This document shows, piece after piece, positions 1 through 7,224 of a stretch of 11,526 nucleotides of DNA. Source of the DNA: DASXTB01 sp036505615 (lineage in GTDB: Bacteria; Acidobacteriota; UBA6911; JACQSX01). How positions within the stretch are numbered: position 1 is the first letter of the stretch; the number at the start of each line of letters is the position of its first letter. The translations under genes and the position numbers were made by a program. The stretch is taken from positions 1 to 11,526 of the forward strand of contig DASXTB010000194.1 in NCBI GenBank assembly GCA_036505615.1, given 5' to 3'. The notes under the pieces were generated by a model that was given only the letters and a program-made list of their open reading frames with translations, made no database searches and had not been told where the DNA came from.

Positions 1-172
1 ATAGCCCGGAATCAGACTGGCAGATTGGATCCGGCATCTTTTCATCGCACTGAGACATTTCCATGCCATCCTGACAGGTGACCGTTAAGAACTTGTATCG
101 GCCCGTCAGAAGACATAACTGGCCAATGTCGAAATTTGCGACAAAATACTGATCGATTGGGAGGAAAAACAT
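1..172 (-). CDS. Possible 5' part of a gene running off the left edge (doubtful)
   Basis: On the minus strand an open frame begins at an ATG at 172-170 and stays open to the window edge, giving at least 57 codons. The predicted product starts MFFLPIDQYFVANFDIG and is relatively rich in cysteine, with four Cys in the visible part. No convincing ribosome binding site precedes the ATG. An in-frame stop lies ten codons upstream, so no longer start exists except rare codons. An open run of this length can arise by chance, and I do not recognise the protein. It would be divergent from the exported-protein gene at 279. I list it only because it is the sole candidate for the first 250 bases. Confidence 0.2.
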   Translation of the reverse strand, partial: MFFLPIDQYFVANFDIGQLCLLTGRYKFLTVTCQDGMEMSQCDEKMPDPICQSDSGL

Positions 173-278
173 CCAGACTGAGAAAAGAAATCTTTGTCAG
201 CCGCTATTTGCAGGATAATAACGTGACAGGCAATGACTAATTGTTTTTTCGAAAGTGGTTGTAAGAATAAAAAGTAGT

Positions 279-1103
279 ATGCGCAAACTCAGATTTATCG
301 CGATTCTGTTGATCCCTGTGATCTCCTTCAGCGCGCAGGGGCTCTCAGGTGTAATCTGTCACGATGGTCAGTTCGAGATCCAGGCAGATTCCGCTTTTGT
401 TGAGGCCAAGAAGTTTTCTGCGAGTAGATTACGGGGAGAGCTCAGAAGACTAGTAACGGTTTCGGATTCGGGAGAGTTTTATGGAACGATCAGCGCGGAC
501 CGAAAATTCCTCGAGAAATTGAGCGCAGCTGAAATAGGTACGGTGCACTCGTTGTCCTCGAATGCTCTTACCACATCGGCTCCTCTCGCCTACCTATTCA
601 AGGTTGGAAAGAACGAGTTTTTTCAATACCGGAACGCAGAAGGTCATGTCCAGTGGGTACTAGTGAAGGGAGAAAACGTTTTTGACCGATCTGTAGCAGG
701 AGTTCCTGTTTTGTATGCCGGTCAAGCTTTCGCCCGGCCAAATGAACCCTGCAGTCATGCTGCAAGAAAAGTTGTTTTTGTCATTCCAAACCTGCGCGAG
801 CTAGAGATTCCGCAGATCCGCGAAATCTTGAAATATTACGACTCGCTGCTAAAGAGTCCGAAGCAACTTCTCATCTGGTTTTTTGACAGCTTTGCGCCTG
901 CTAGTTTGGCAACTGAACTCAGGCTACCAGTGCTGCTCAACGGCATCGCTCAAAGCACCCGATCCGGCCCCGCAGTGAGCGTGAATTACTTGCGGCTACC
1001 CAACCTCAACCGCATCACGAATGTGTATCAGGATGGAAAACTCGTCTTCCGTGAAGATATGCCGGGAAAAGCCTCTACAAAAACACCTGTAGTGCAAAAA
1101 TGA
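279..1103 (+). CDS. Exported protein of unknown function
   Basis: I do not recognise this 274-residue protein. It begins with a clear signal peptide: MRKLR, then a hydrophobic stretch IAILLIPVISFSAQG with a probable cleavage site near the A-Q. This is why I start it at the ATG at 279 rather than at the in-frame GTG at 255, which would add eight residues before the signal. The mature protein mixes strands and helices and has only two cysteines, one near the N-terminus (VICHDGQ) and one mid-protein (NEPCSHAARK), which could form a disulfide outside the cytoplasm. The C-terminal part (LRLPNLNRITNVYQDGKLVF) looks beta-rich. The tail is short and basic. There is no lipobox, enzyme motif or transmembrane segment beyond the signal. 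The ribosome binding site is weak, a purine-rich stretch before the ATG. It appears monocistronic. Confidence 0.72.
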   Translation: MRKLRFIAILLIPVISFSAQGLSGVICHDGQFEIQADSAFVEAKKFSASRLRGELRRLVTVSDSGEFYGTISADRKFLEKLSAAEIGTVHSLSSNALTTSAPLAYLFKVGKNEFFQYRNAEGHVQWVLVKGENVFDRSVAGVPVLYAGQAFARPNEPCSHAARKVVFVIPNLRELEIPQIREILKYYDSLLKSPKQLLIWFFDSFAPASLATELRLPVLLNGIAQSTRSGPAVSVNYLRLPNLNRITNVYQDGKLVFREDMPGKASTKTPVVQK

Positions 1104-1148
1104 TCAAGATAGCAACGCACTCTACGAGCGAGCCCGTCACCATGTGGC

Positions 1149-1352
1149 TTGACGATTAACATCTATGAGAATTTCAAAGAAGCGGCGAGAGAACGCGAGT
1201 ATCAATTCCCTAGTCTTGAAGCTGTGGCCGGTGGTTTTACGGGGAATCCAAGCTTCAACGGGCAAAAGGTCTTCTTCGTGCGTCGCCCGCGGGTGCACGT
1301 CCGAGAAGTGAGAATCTTTAACAGCGAACTCGTTTATTCAGGGCCGCCCTAA
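1149..1352 (+). CDS. Doubtful small ORF or gene remnant
   Basis: This 67-codon frame could only start at a TTG (1149) and has no clear ribosome binding site. The translation has a protein-like composition (NIYENFKEAARE, then FFVRRPRVHVREVRIFN), which is why I note it. Its last 25 or so residues vaguely resemble the C-terminal strand region of the upstream exported protein, with a proline followed by about 15 residues and then L-V-Y against L-V-F. It could therefore be a decayed duplicate or a missed part of that gene. It lies in the same frame as the upstream gene but is separated from it by two in-frame stops. It may equally be chance. Confidence 0.22.
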   Translation: MTINIYENFKEAAREREYQFPSLEAVAGGFTGNPSFNGQKVFFVRRPRVHVREVRIFNSELVYSGPP

Positions 1353-1737
1353 ATAAAGTAGAATTCGGTGCCTGTTGTATATTTTTCTCACGCCCTCCGA
1401 TTCTCGATTTCTCTATGATCACCCCCCGCGTCTTTGTGTATGCAAGTCATCATTGTTAGAGCCGAAGAAACCTCCAATCAATCCGAATGCGCCGCGATCA
1501 TCTCAAATACTTCATCCTGATTCGCTCATTCATCCCCGGAAGAACGATGCCACACGGCAAGACATGGGGACGCAATCCTCTCTAAATCTCCCGCTTACTC
1601 TTTGTTAAACGTCACAAAAACAACTCATGTCATAATGTTTCTGTTTCCCTTTAGGCCAGATCGATCATTTTTCGGTGAGTTGTGGCAGTTACGGGCTGGA
1701 ACCGCAGTTCGATCTTCAAATTCTCCGCCATACGATT
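1353..1737. other. Intergenic stretch, no gene recognised
   Basis: About 385 bases between the small ORF and the Asp-box gene. A 77-codon open frame lies here, but its translation is a low-complexity Ser/Pro/Leu mixture without a ribosome binding site, so I do not call it. The right half is pyrimidine-rich and becomes AT-rich near 1600-1640. It contains a CATAAT at 1631-1636 that could be a -10 element for the downstream gene, though no -35 element sits at a proper distance. No tRNA, inverted repeat or terminator with a T-run was seen. Confidence 0.5.
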
Positions 1738-1743
1738 GAGGTG
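1738..1743 (+). promoter_or_regulatory. Ribosome binding site of the Asp-box protein gene
   Basis: GAGGTG lies five bases before the ATG at 1749 and fixes that start. The signal peptide begins directly at this methionine. Confidence 0.7.
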
Positions 1744-1748
1744 TATCC

Positions 1749-4700
1749 ATGCAAGGCAAGCAGATCTACCCATTTTGGCTGCCGATTCAGACCCTGTTGG
1801 TCTGTGTTTTAGGTTGTAGTGTTCTCTGTGCCCAACAGGCGCTTCCGGGGGACGGAAATCCGCCGCTCTCGACGGCGTACAATTCCCTCAGCCAACAGTT
1901 TGCCGTGAAAAAACCGGCTCTGCAGGAAGGCTTCAAGAATCCGGGTGACGTGTGGCTCCTCTATTCAGAAGACTTCGACCGCCTGTCCGGCGCGGCGCAG
2001 TCTTACTTGTTGCGCAAATATGGCATTCTCGAATTTGCCGCGATGGGGCGCGAGCATGACAAAATCAACGATCCTGCCTTGGACTTGCTTTCCGGGACCC
2101 AGAGTGAGACCAGTAGCGCCACCTCTGGTTCGAACATTGTCGTCGGCTACAACGATGCCAGCCTTTCTGTCTACGGCTCCAGCATCAGTTATTCAAAGGA
2201 TAGCGGCCGTACCTGGAAGCAGACATCTTCTCCTCTGTTTCCCTTCGGCCAGGGTTTTGGCGATCCGGTGATCGCCGTTGGGCCCGACGGCATCTTTTAT
2301 CACTCGTATTTGGCAGCCACCGGCTCCGGTAACTCTGCGGTAGCCGTGACAAGATCCGTTGACGGCGGAGCCTCGTGGACCCGACCGGTCAATGCTTCTG
2401 CCCAAATAACGTCTGGTGCCGCCTTCCACGACAAGGATTGGATGACTGTGGATAACAGCAGCAGCCAGTTTCGCGGCTATATTTACGTCACGTGGGTACG
2501 CTTTACGATCGAGCGTCTGCAGAAGAGCGGCATCGGCCTGGTGCGTTCCTCAGACGGAGGTAAAACCTGGTCTCTCTTTAAGATTATCGGCAAGCCGAAT
2601 AATGACGCCGGCTTCGTCCAGGGACCGATGGTGGCCACCGGACCCGCGGGAGAGGTCTACGTCGCCTATTTCGACAGCCGCATTCCCGGGATTGCCCTGG
2701 TAAAGTCAACCGACGGCGGTGACAACTTTAGCGAGCCGGCCGTTGTGATTCAGGATGCTTCCTTGAGGACCTCAAAGATTCTGAGCGGCGGATTTGCAAC
2801 TCAACCATTTCCCAGCATCGCAGTCGACAACACCGATGGCCCGAATCGTGGAGCGGTCTACGTAACAGTAAACGTAACGCCGGCCCGACAGAACGATGAA
2901 AGCGACGTCGTCCTGGTGAAGTCAGCCGATGGCGGAATTACGTGGAGCAAGCCACTCAGGGTCAACGATGATGAAACCGGCACCGACCAATTTCAGCCGT
3001 CCGTGGCGGTAGCTAGAGACGGGGCGGTGGGCGTGATGTGGTATGATCGGCGCAACGACCCCACGAACAACGTGCTGCTGGATGTGTACGCGGCTGTTTC
3101 TAAGGACGGTGGCAACAACTTTCTGAAAAATCGCCGAATTACCCCGGGCAGTTGGATTCTGCTGCCGACACCGCTAGACTTTAGGACGAACTACCACGGC
3201 GACTACAATCAGATTTCCGCTGGCTCCCTAGGCCTTGTCTTCAATTGGTCTGACGATGAATCAGGGATAGGTTCAGACATCTCGGTCGCCGTCCTCCCGC
3301 CGTCGGACGCTGCTGTTGCGCCGCCAGATTTTGCTTTTTCCGGCAAGATAATCGCCGCCGATGTGCTCGCCGGTTCAAGCACCACGTTTAAGCTTTCCAG
3401 TTCCCGGCTGAATGGTTTTGATGGCGCCATTACGCTGGAAGGAAATTCCACATATCCCGATTTCAAGTTCAAGTTTTCCTCCGACGAGTTGAAATCGGAA
3501 ACTGAATTCACCCTAACCGTCGATGTGCCGCCGAGCGCCCCGGCAGGAACTTATCCGCTGAAGGTTGTGGGGAAAGGCGCAGGGCTCACAAGAACCGCGG
3601 GACTCCGCCTCACTGTCCATAATGCCGGAGAAACGCGCGAGGCGCCTCGGGCGATTAGCGACATCCGAACTCCCTTGTTTCAGCCAAAGGCGGTATTCGA
3701 TGCTGCCGGCACTCTACACATCGTCAGTTTTGCCGGCAGCAATTCCAGCCGGCTGCTTTATACTCAGCATCGCGACGGCTCTCAAATCGCTTCCTCGACA
3801 GTTTTCGACATCGACGGCTCCAGCCAGGTATCCAATCACGCAGTCGGTGTGGACACTGCGGGAAAAATCACCGTAGTTTGGCAGATGTTGAACCGCGTCT
3901 CCAGAATCACCGATCTCTTTCTAAGTCGCTCCACTGACAATGGCGCAACGTTTTCCGCTCCGGTTAACTTGACGCACAATACCACGGAGCGAGTGAGCGT
4001 CCTAAGGCCGTCCATGGCCGTCGCAAAGTCGGGAACAATTCATCTGGCCTTTGTACAGCACGACCGCAACAGCGGTTTCAGAGACGTCTACTATATGGCG
4101 ACCTCGGATGGAGGCGCCACCCTCACTCCCAAAGTCAACGTCTCGAACAGCGGTGGAAAATATCCGGATTTTTACGGCGAATTTCCATCTTTAGTGCTTG
4201 ACGCAGCGGAGAGTGTGAATGTTTTCTACATCTACTCTACTTTTGATACGTTCGGCGATGTTTACTTCTCGCGGTCTGGTGACGGAGCAAAATTCTCGAC
4301 CCCAACGAAGATTTCCAAGACGGGTTCGGATCTGTTCATCGAGGCTCCCTCGGCAGCGATCGATCCGGCCGGTAACATAAATGTCGCGTTTATCCAGTTT
4401 GACTTCTTTCAAGACAACCCAGATATTTATCTGTCTCGCTCTACTGACGGCGGGGCAAACTTCAGCGAGCCTTTTCTGGCGGTGCAGTTGTCTTCTGAAC
4501 TAGGATTGATGTCGGCTCCGCCTCTTTTGGGCGTTGATAATTCCGGTACGCTGGGAATCGCGTTCCCGGCGCTGGTGTCGGGCCCGCTTTTTCCTGGCGG
4601 CCGGGACGTGTTGTTCTGTAAATCCATTGATGGTGGCATGACATTTTCACCGATCATCAATCTTTCCGGCAATCTGGGCCTGGAACGTACAAATCCACTG

Positions 4701-4787
4701 CCGGTCGTTAACGAAGCGGGCCTCCTGACCGTGCTCTGGGAAGACGAGACAGGAGGCAACAGTCAAATCTTTTTGGCGCTGCCATGA
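1749..4787 (+). CDS. Large exported Asp-box (BNR/sialidase-like) beta-propeller protein
   Basis: This 1012-residue protein opens with a signal peptide (hydrophobic core about residues 9-28). The sequence allows type I cleavage after VLCA or a lipobox-like VLGC ending at Cys23, so it may be secreted or a lipoprotein. Eleven Asp-boxes (S-x-D-x-G-x-x-W/F) mark blade hairpins of propellers. Six lie near residues 149, 203, 267, 320, 392 and 451; five more lie near 728, 785, 843, 898 and 959. The box at 843 is one residue short. The first set also carries the common partner motifs DKDWMTVD (228-235) and HGDYNQIS (483-490). Between the sets, about 528-625 forms an all-beta, Ig-like domain. Families with these boxes include sialidases and other glycosidases, but also non-enzymatic binding proteins. 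I could not identify the sialidase Arg triad or Tyr/Glu nucleophile, so activity is not claimed. It converges with tsaE, leaving 34 bases between the stops. Confidence 0.88.
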   Translation: MQGKQIYPFWLPIQTLLVCVLGCSVLCAQQALPGDGNPPLSTAYNSLSQQFAVKKPALQEGFKNPGDVWLLYSEDFDRLSGAAQSYLLRKYGILEFAAMGREHDKINDPALDLLSGTQSETSSATSGSNIVVGYNDASLSVYGSSISYSKDSGRTWKQTSSPLFPFGQGFGDPVIAVGPDGIFYHSYLAATGSGNSAVAVTRSVDGGASWTRPVNASAQITSGAAFHDKDWMTVDNSSSQFRGYIYVTWVRFTIERLQKSGIGLVRSSDGGKTWSLFKIIGKPNNDAGFVQGPMVATGPAGEVYVAYFDSRIPGIALVKSTDGGDNFSEPAVVIQDASLRTSKILSGGFATQPFPSIAVDNTDGPNRGAVYVTVNVTPARQNDESDVVLVKSADGGITWSKPLRVNDDETGTDQFQPSVAVARDGAVGVMWYDRRNDPTNNVLLDVYAAVSKDGGNNFLKNRRITPGSWILLPTPLDFRTNYHGDYNQISAGSLGLVFNWSDDESGIGSDISVAVLPPSDAAVAPPDFAFSGKIIAADVLAGSSTTFKLSSSRLNGFDGAITLEGNSTYPDFKFKFSSDELKSETEFTLTVDVPPSAPAGTYPLKVVGKGAGLTRTAGLRLTVHNAGETREAPRAISDIRTPLFQPKAVFDAAGTLHIVSFAGSNSSRLLYTQHRDGSQIASSTVFDIDGSSQVSNHAVGVDTAGKITVVWQMLNRVSRITDLFLSRSTDNGATFSAPVNLTHNTTERVSVLRPSMAVAKSGTIHLAFVQHDRNSGFRDVYYMATSDGGATLTPKVNVSNSGGKYPDFYGEFPSLVLDAAESVNVFYIYSTFDTFGDVYFSRSGDGAKFSTPTKISKTGSDLFIEAPSAAIDPAGNINVAFIQFDFFQDNPDIYLSRSTDGGANFSEPFLAVQLSSELGLMSAPPLLGVDNSGTLGIAFPALVSGPLFPGGRDVLFCKSIDGGMTFSPIINLSGNLGLERTNPLPVVNEAGLLTVLWEDETGGNSQIFLALP

Positions 4788-4821
4788 GGTTGTTTGGGTC
4801 GCCTCCCCAGCGGACGGACGC

Positions 4822-5256
4822 TTAGAGTTTCGAGAATTCAACTTTCCGTCTTTCGCCGCCCAAGTCCGAAATAATGACCTTCCATCCCGATTCCGGCTGG
4901 GGGCGAAGTTTCTCTCCCCACTCCACAATGACAATCGCATCCTGGTTTGAAATCTCATCCATGCCGATTGTTTCCAGATCGCGCAAAGTATCGACGCGGT
5001 AAAGATCCACGTGATAAATCGGCACGTTTCCTGAGTAAGGATTCACCAATGTAAACGTAGGGCTGCGAACCGGATCATCTTGCGCGCCCAGTCCGTTCAC
5101 CAACCCTCGGGTGAATGTTGTCTTCCCCGCCCCCAGTTCGCCATGCAGTAACACCACCGAGGGACTGCGAAGAGTTTCCGCGAACGCCCGTCCCAGCCGA
5201 ACTGTTTCTTCCGCCGAGGAAGTGACGCAGCTTCTTTGGTCCCAGACGTCCTGCAT
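4822..5256 (-). CDS. tsaE: tRNA threonylcarbamoyladenosine biosynthesis ATPase TsaE
   Basis: TsaE is the small P-loop ATPase that works with TsaB and TsaD in the cytoplasm to transfer the threonylcarbamoyl group to A37 of ANN-decoding tRNAs (t6A). The 144-residue length fits the family. The Walker A loop GELGAGKTT is at residues 39-47. The family motifs follow: SPTFTLVNPY (65-74), YHVDLYR (81-87) and the late strand IVIVEWGEKL (108-117), in which the W-G-E signature is typical. It is the second gene of a unit with the NAD(P)HX repair gene. That gene's TGA is one base before this ATG, and a GAGG lies four bases before the start inside the upstream gene's last codons, so translation is probably coupled. 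TsaB and TsaD are not in the window. Identification is firm. Confidence 0.96.
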   Translation of the reverse strand: MQDVWDQRSCVTSSAEETVRLGRAFAETLRSPSVVLLHGELGAGKTTFTRGLVNGLGAQDDPVRSPTFTLVNPYSGNVPIYHVDLYRVDTLRDLETIGMDEISNQDAIVIVEWGEKLRPQPESGWKVIISDLGGERRKVEFSKL

Positions 5257-5257
5257 T

Positions 5258-6814
5258 TCACCTCAAGACTTCCGGGAGAGATCGGATAATGTCCCCCGCA
5301 ATCAACGAAGCTTCACCCACATCGCGTTTTGCCACGTCACCTGCGGCGCCATGAGCGTAGACCGCGGCGGCTATCGCATTGTGGGCGGAAGTGAGCTGCC
5401 GGCGGTTGTTGCGCGCCACAAACGCCGCGATGATCCCGGTAAGTACATCTCCGCTTCCCGCCGTAGCCATCCCGGGATTCCCCGAGGTGTTGACCCAGAT
5501 TTCACCGCGCGGATCACTTACCAGTGTGCGGTACCCTTTCAGAACGAGGTAACATACTTTCCTTTTCGCAAGCGACGAGCACAAATTAATTCGATCGGCG
5601 AAAACCTGATCTATGGATTTTCCCGCCAGGCGTCCCATCTCACCCAAATGAGGCGTCAGGACCAGAGTGGATTTGGATTTCCACCGGCTCCTTTTCGCGG
5701 CCAGAGCGTTGATGGCGTCGGCATCGGCAATTATCGGTACTGGAGACTGCTCGACTACTTCGAAAATCGCCGACACCGTCCCCGGTGCCGTACCCAGTCC
5801 CGGGCCAATGGCAATAACGTCAAAATTCTTCAGCAGCCTAAGGATTTCTTTTCCAGCTCCGGCGCTCAAAACTCCCCGCCTTGTGCCCGGAAGGCCCTCG
5901 GTCATCAGCTCAACAGGAGCTGCCGCCATGACAGCGTCCTGAATCTGCGCCGGCACCCCGAGCGTCACCAGGCCCGCCCCGGCGCGGAGGGCTCCGAGCC
6001 CGGCCAACATAGCGGCTCCGGACTTTCCGCGAGATCCCGCCACAACCAGAATCTTGCCGAAATCACCTTTATGGGAAAAAAGGGGACGCGGTTGTTGAAA
6101 AGGCTTCAATAACTCTGCTGTGCTCAGTGAAAGCTGCGATCCGCATTCCTCCACAAGCTCGGCCGGCGTCCCGATGGGCACCACAATCATTTCTCCCACA
6201 GCGCCGGCGTTCGGTCCCAGCACCATGCCGATTTTGGGCGCGGTGAACGTGATCGTCACATCCGCTCGAAAACAGGGGCCGCGCGTTGCAACATCATCGG
6301 AAAAAAGGCCTGAAGGGATGTCTACAGCAACCTTGGGCACACTGGCCAGGTTCATCGACTCCACTGCATACAAAAGCAGGCCCTGGAGCGGTTTCGAAAT
6401 CCCGGTTCCCAAAAGCGCATCGACCAGGCAAGCCGAACCCTTTATTTCGGGAAGGACCCTGTCCCAATCCGCCTGAGAGTGTATTTCCTGAACTGCCGAG
6501 TTACCCAGATTTTGGAGGCGCTGGTACTGGATTTGCGCCAATTCCTTCAGATCTGCCGCCGAGGCAAACAAGAAAACTCGCGGCCTGGCGGCAACCTCAC
6601 CCAGCATCCGGGCCAACGCGAGCCCGTCTCCCCCGTTGTTTCCCTTGCCACAAACAAGGGATATCGAGCGGTCCTTTAGCGTCCCGAAGCGTTGAGCCAG
6701 CGCTTCCAGTACGCCCCGAGCGGCGTTCTCCATCAATTGCTCCTGGGAGATCCCAAAACGCTCCGTCGTTAGCCGATCTACCTCCCTCATCTGAGCAGCG
6801 CTTAGGATTCTCAT
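5258..6814 (-). CDS. nnr: Bifunctional NAD(P)HX epimerase / ADP-dependent NAD(P)HX dehydratase
   Basis: This cytoplasmic repair enzyme restores hydrated NADH and NADPH. The N-terminal domain (YjeF_N, NnrE, about residues 1-225) interconverts the R and S epimers of NAD(P)HX. The C-terminal ribokinase-like domain (NnrD, about 240-518) dehydrates the S form using ADP. The epimerase part shows GKGNNGGDG (56-64), DALLGTG (132-138) and DIPSGL (165-170). The dehydratase part shows HKGDFGKILVVAGS (248-261), GPGLG (337-341), DADAIN (364-369), TPHLGEM (387-393) and GNPGMATAGSGDVLTG (445-460), with the probable catalytic Asp456. The length of 518 residues matches the E. coli fused enzyme. The ATG at 6814 has a GGAG five bases upstream (6820-6823). 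It is first in the unit with tsaE. No key motif is missing. Confidence 0.96.
   Translation of the reverse strand: MRILSAAQMREVDRLTTERFGISQEQLMENAARGVLEALAQRFGTLKDRSISLVCGKGNNGGDGLALARMLGEVAARPRVFLFASAADLKELAQIQYQRLQNLGNSAVQEIHSQADWDRVLPEIKGSACLVDALLGTGISKPLQGLLLYAVESMNLASVPKVAVDIPSGLFSDDVATRGPCFRADVTITFTAPKIGMVLGPNAGAVGEMIVVPIGTPAELVEECGSQLSLSTAELLKPFQQPRPLFSHKGDFGKILVVAGSRGKSGAAMLAGLGALRAGAGLVTLGVPAQIQDAVMAAAPVELMTEGLPGTRRGVLSAGAGKEILRLLKNFDVIAIGPGLGTAPGTVSAIFEVVEQSPVPIIADADAINALAAKRSRWKSKSTLVLTPHLGEMGRLAGKSIDQVFADRINLCSSLAKRKVCYLVLKGYRTLVSDPRGEIWVNTSGNPGMATAGSGDVLTGIIAAFVARNNRRQLTSAHNAIAAAVYAHGAAGDVAKRDVGEASLIAGDIIRSLPEVLR
5261..5264 (-). promoter_or_regulatory. Ribosome binding site of tsaE inside the end of the upstream gene
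   Basis: On the minus strand the junction reads TTGAGGTGAAATG. The TGA stops the epimerase/dehydratase and the ATG, one base later, starts tsaE. The GAGG is embedded in the last codons of the upstream gene, an arrangement typical of translational coupling. Confidence 0.65.
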
Positions 6815-7082
6815 CGCAACTCCGCCATCATGCGATCAATTCTCTCTCAGCGCGGTTCGCCGACGAAGCCTGCGGTGAGCTGGTAGAGGACCGTACAGTA
6901 ATTTTAGCGGTTGGTGAGCGTGCACAGTCGATCATGCCAGAGTTGAAGAATTGATTGAGCTATCTCGTCCTAAAGTCCTAAGATAAATGATAAAATCCAT
7001 AGCTTAAAACCCCGGGAATAAAATTCAGAATAGAAGCATTTCCGAGTTTTCTCCGAGTTGGCAAGCGCGTTCAATCTTTTCT
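6815..7082. other. Divergent intergenic region between nnr and the M48 peptidase gene
   Basis: About 270 bases with no gene. The part next to nnr is GC-richer; a plus-strand frame crosses it but is the tail of a long shadow of nnr. From about 6960 to 7030 the DNA is AT-rich and likely holds the leftward promoter for nnr-tsaE. On the minus strand TTAAGC and TATCTT, about 16 bases apart, are a weak candidate. A short tandem repeat, GTCCTAAA then GTCCTAAG, sits near 6968-6983. Confidence 0.45.
7041..7059 (+). repeat. Paired 8-bp direct repeat upstream of the M48 promoter
   Basis: TCCGAGTT occurs at 7041-7048 and again at 7052-7059, exactly 11 bases apart, about one turn of the helix. The second copy ends 23 bases before the -35 element at 7083. 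The phasing and position suit a regulator binding two half-sites on one face of the DNA, but no regulator is known and chance is possible. Confidence 0.35.
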
Positions 7083-7112
7083 TTGACGTCTTGGAAACAT
7101 CGGGACTACAAT
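7083..7112 (+). promoter_or_regulatory. Probable sigma-70-type promoter of the M48 peptidase gene
   Basis: TTGACG (7083-7088) and TACAAT (7107-7112) are separated by 18 bases. Each hexamer differs from consensus at one position. Transcription would begin near 7119, giving a leader of about 105 bases before the chosen ATG at 7225. It is the best promoter match seen in the window. Confidence 0.62.
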
Positions 7113-7214
7113 TAACTTGAACTGAAGTTATCCTTTGTCACGTCTAAGAGCTAAGGCCAAAAAAGTGGTTCAATCTAACAAATGCTCAAAGGCAAGGCAA
7201 GCAGAGCCAACCTT

Positions 7215-7219
7215 GGGAG
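7215..7219 (+). promoter_or_regulatory. Ribosome binding site that decides the M48 peptidase start
   Basis: GGGAG lies five bases before the ATG at 7225. It favours that start over the in-frame TTG at 7135, which would place 30 charged residues ahead of the signal peptide. Confidence 0.72.
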
Positions 7220-7224
7220 TTAAT

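Noticed and set aside
1375..1608. 77-codon plus-strand open frame
   Set aside because: It has a rare start codon, no ribosome binding site and a Ser/Pro/Leu-rich translation with no recognisable features.
4788..4821. Possible terminator between the convergent Asp-box and tsaE genes
   Set aside because: The 34 bases contain no stable stem and no T-run in either direction.
5111..6112. 333-codon plus-strand open frame
   Set aside because: It lies wholly antisense to nnr and tsaE, which have clear catalytic motifs. Its translation is Arg/Ser/Pro-rich without domains.
6877..6890. tRNA D-arm-like word GAGCTGGTAGAGGA
   Set aside because: No matching acceptor stem, anticodon arm or T-arm (GGTTCGA) is found at the right distances on this strand.
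6286..6954. 222-codon plus-strand open frame reaching into the divergent spacer
   Set aside because: Most of it is antisense to nnr, the composition is low-complexity, and no ribosome binding site is seen.
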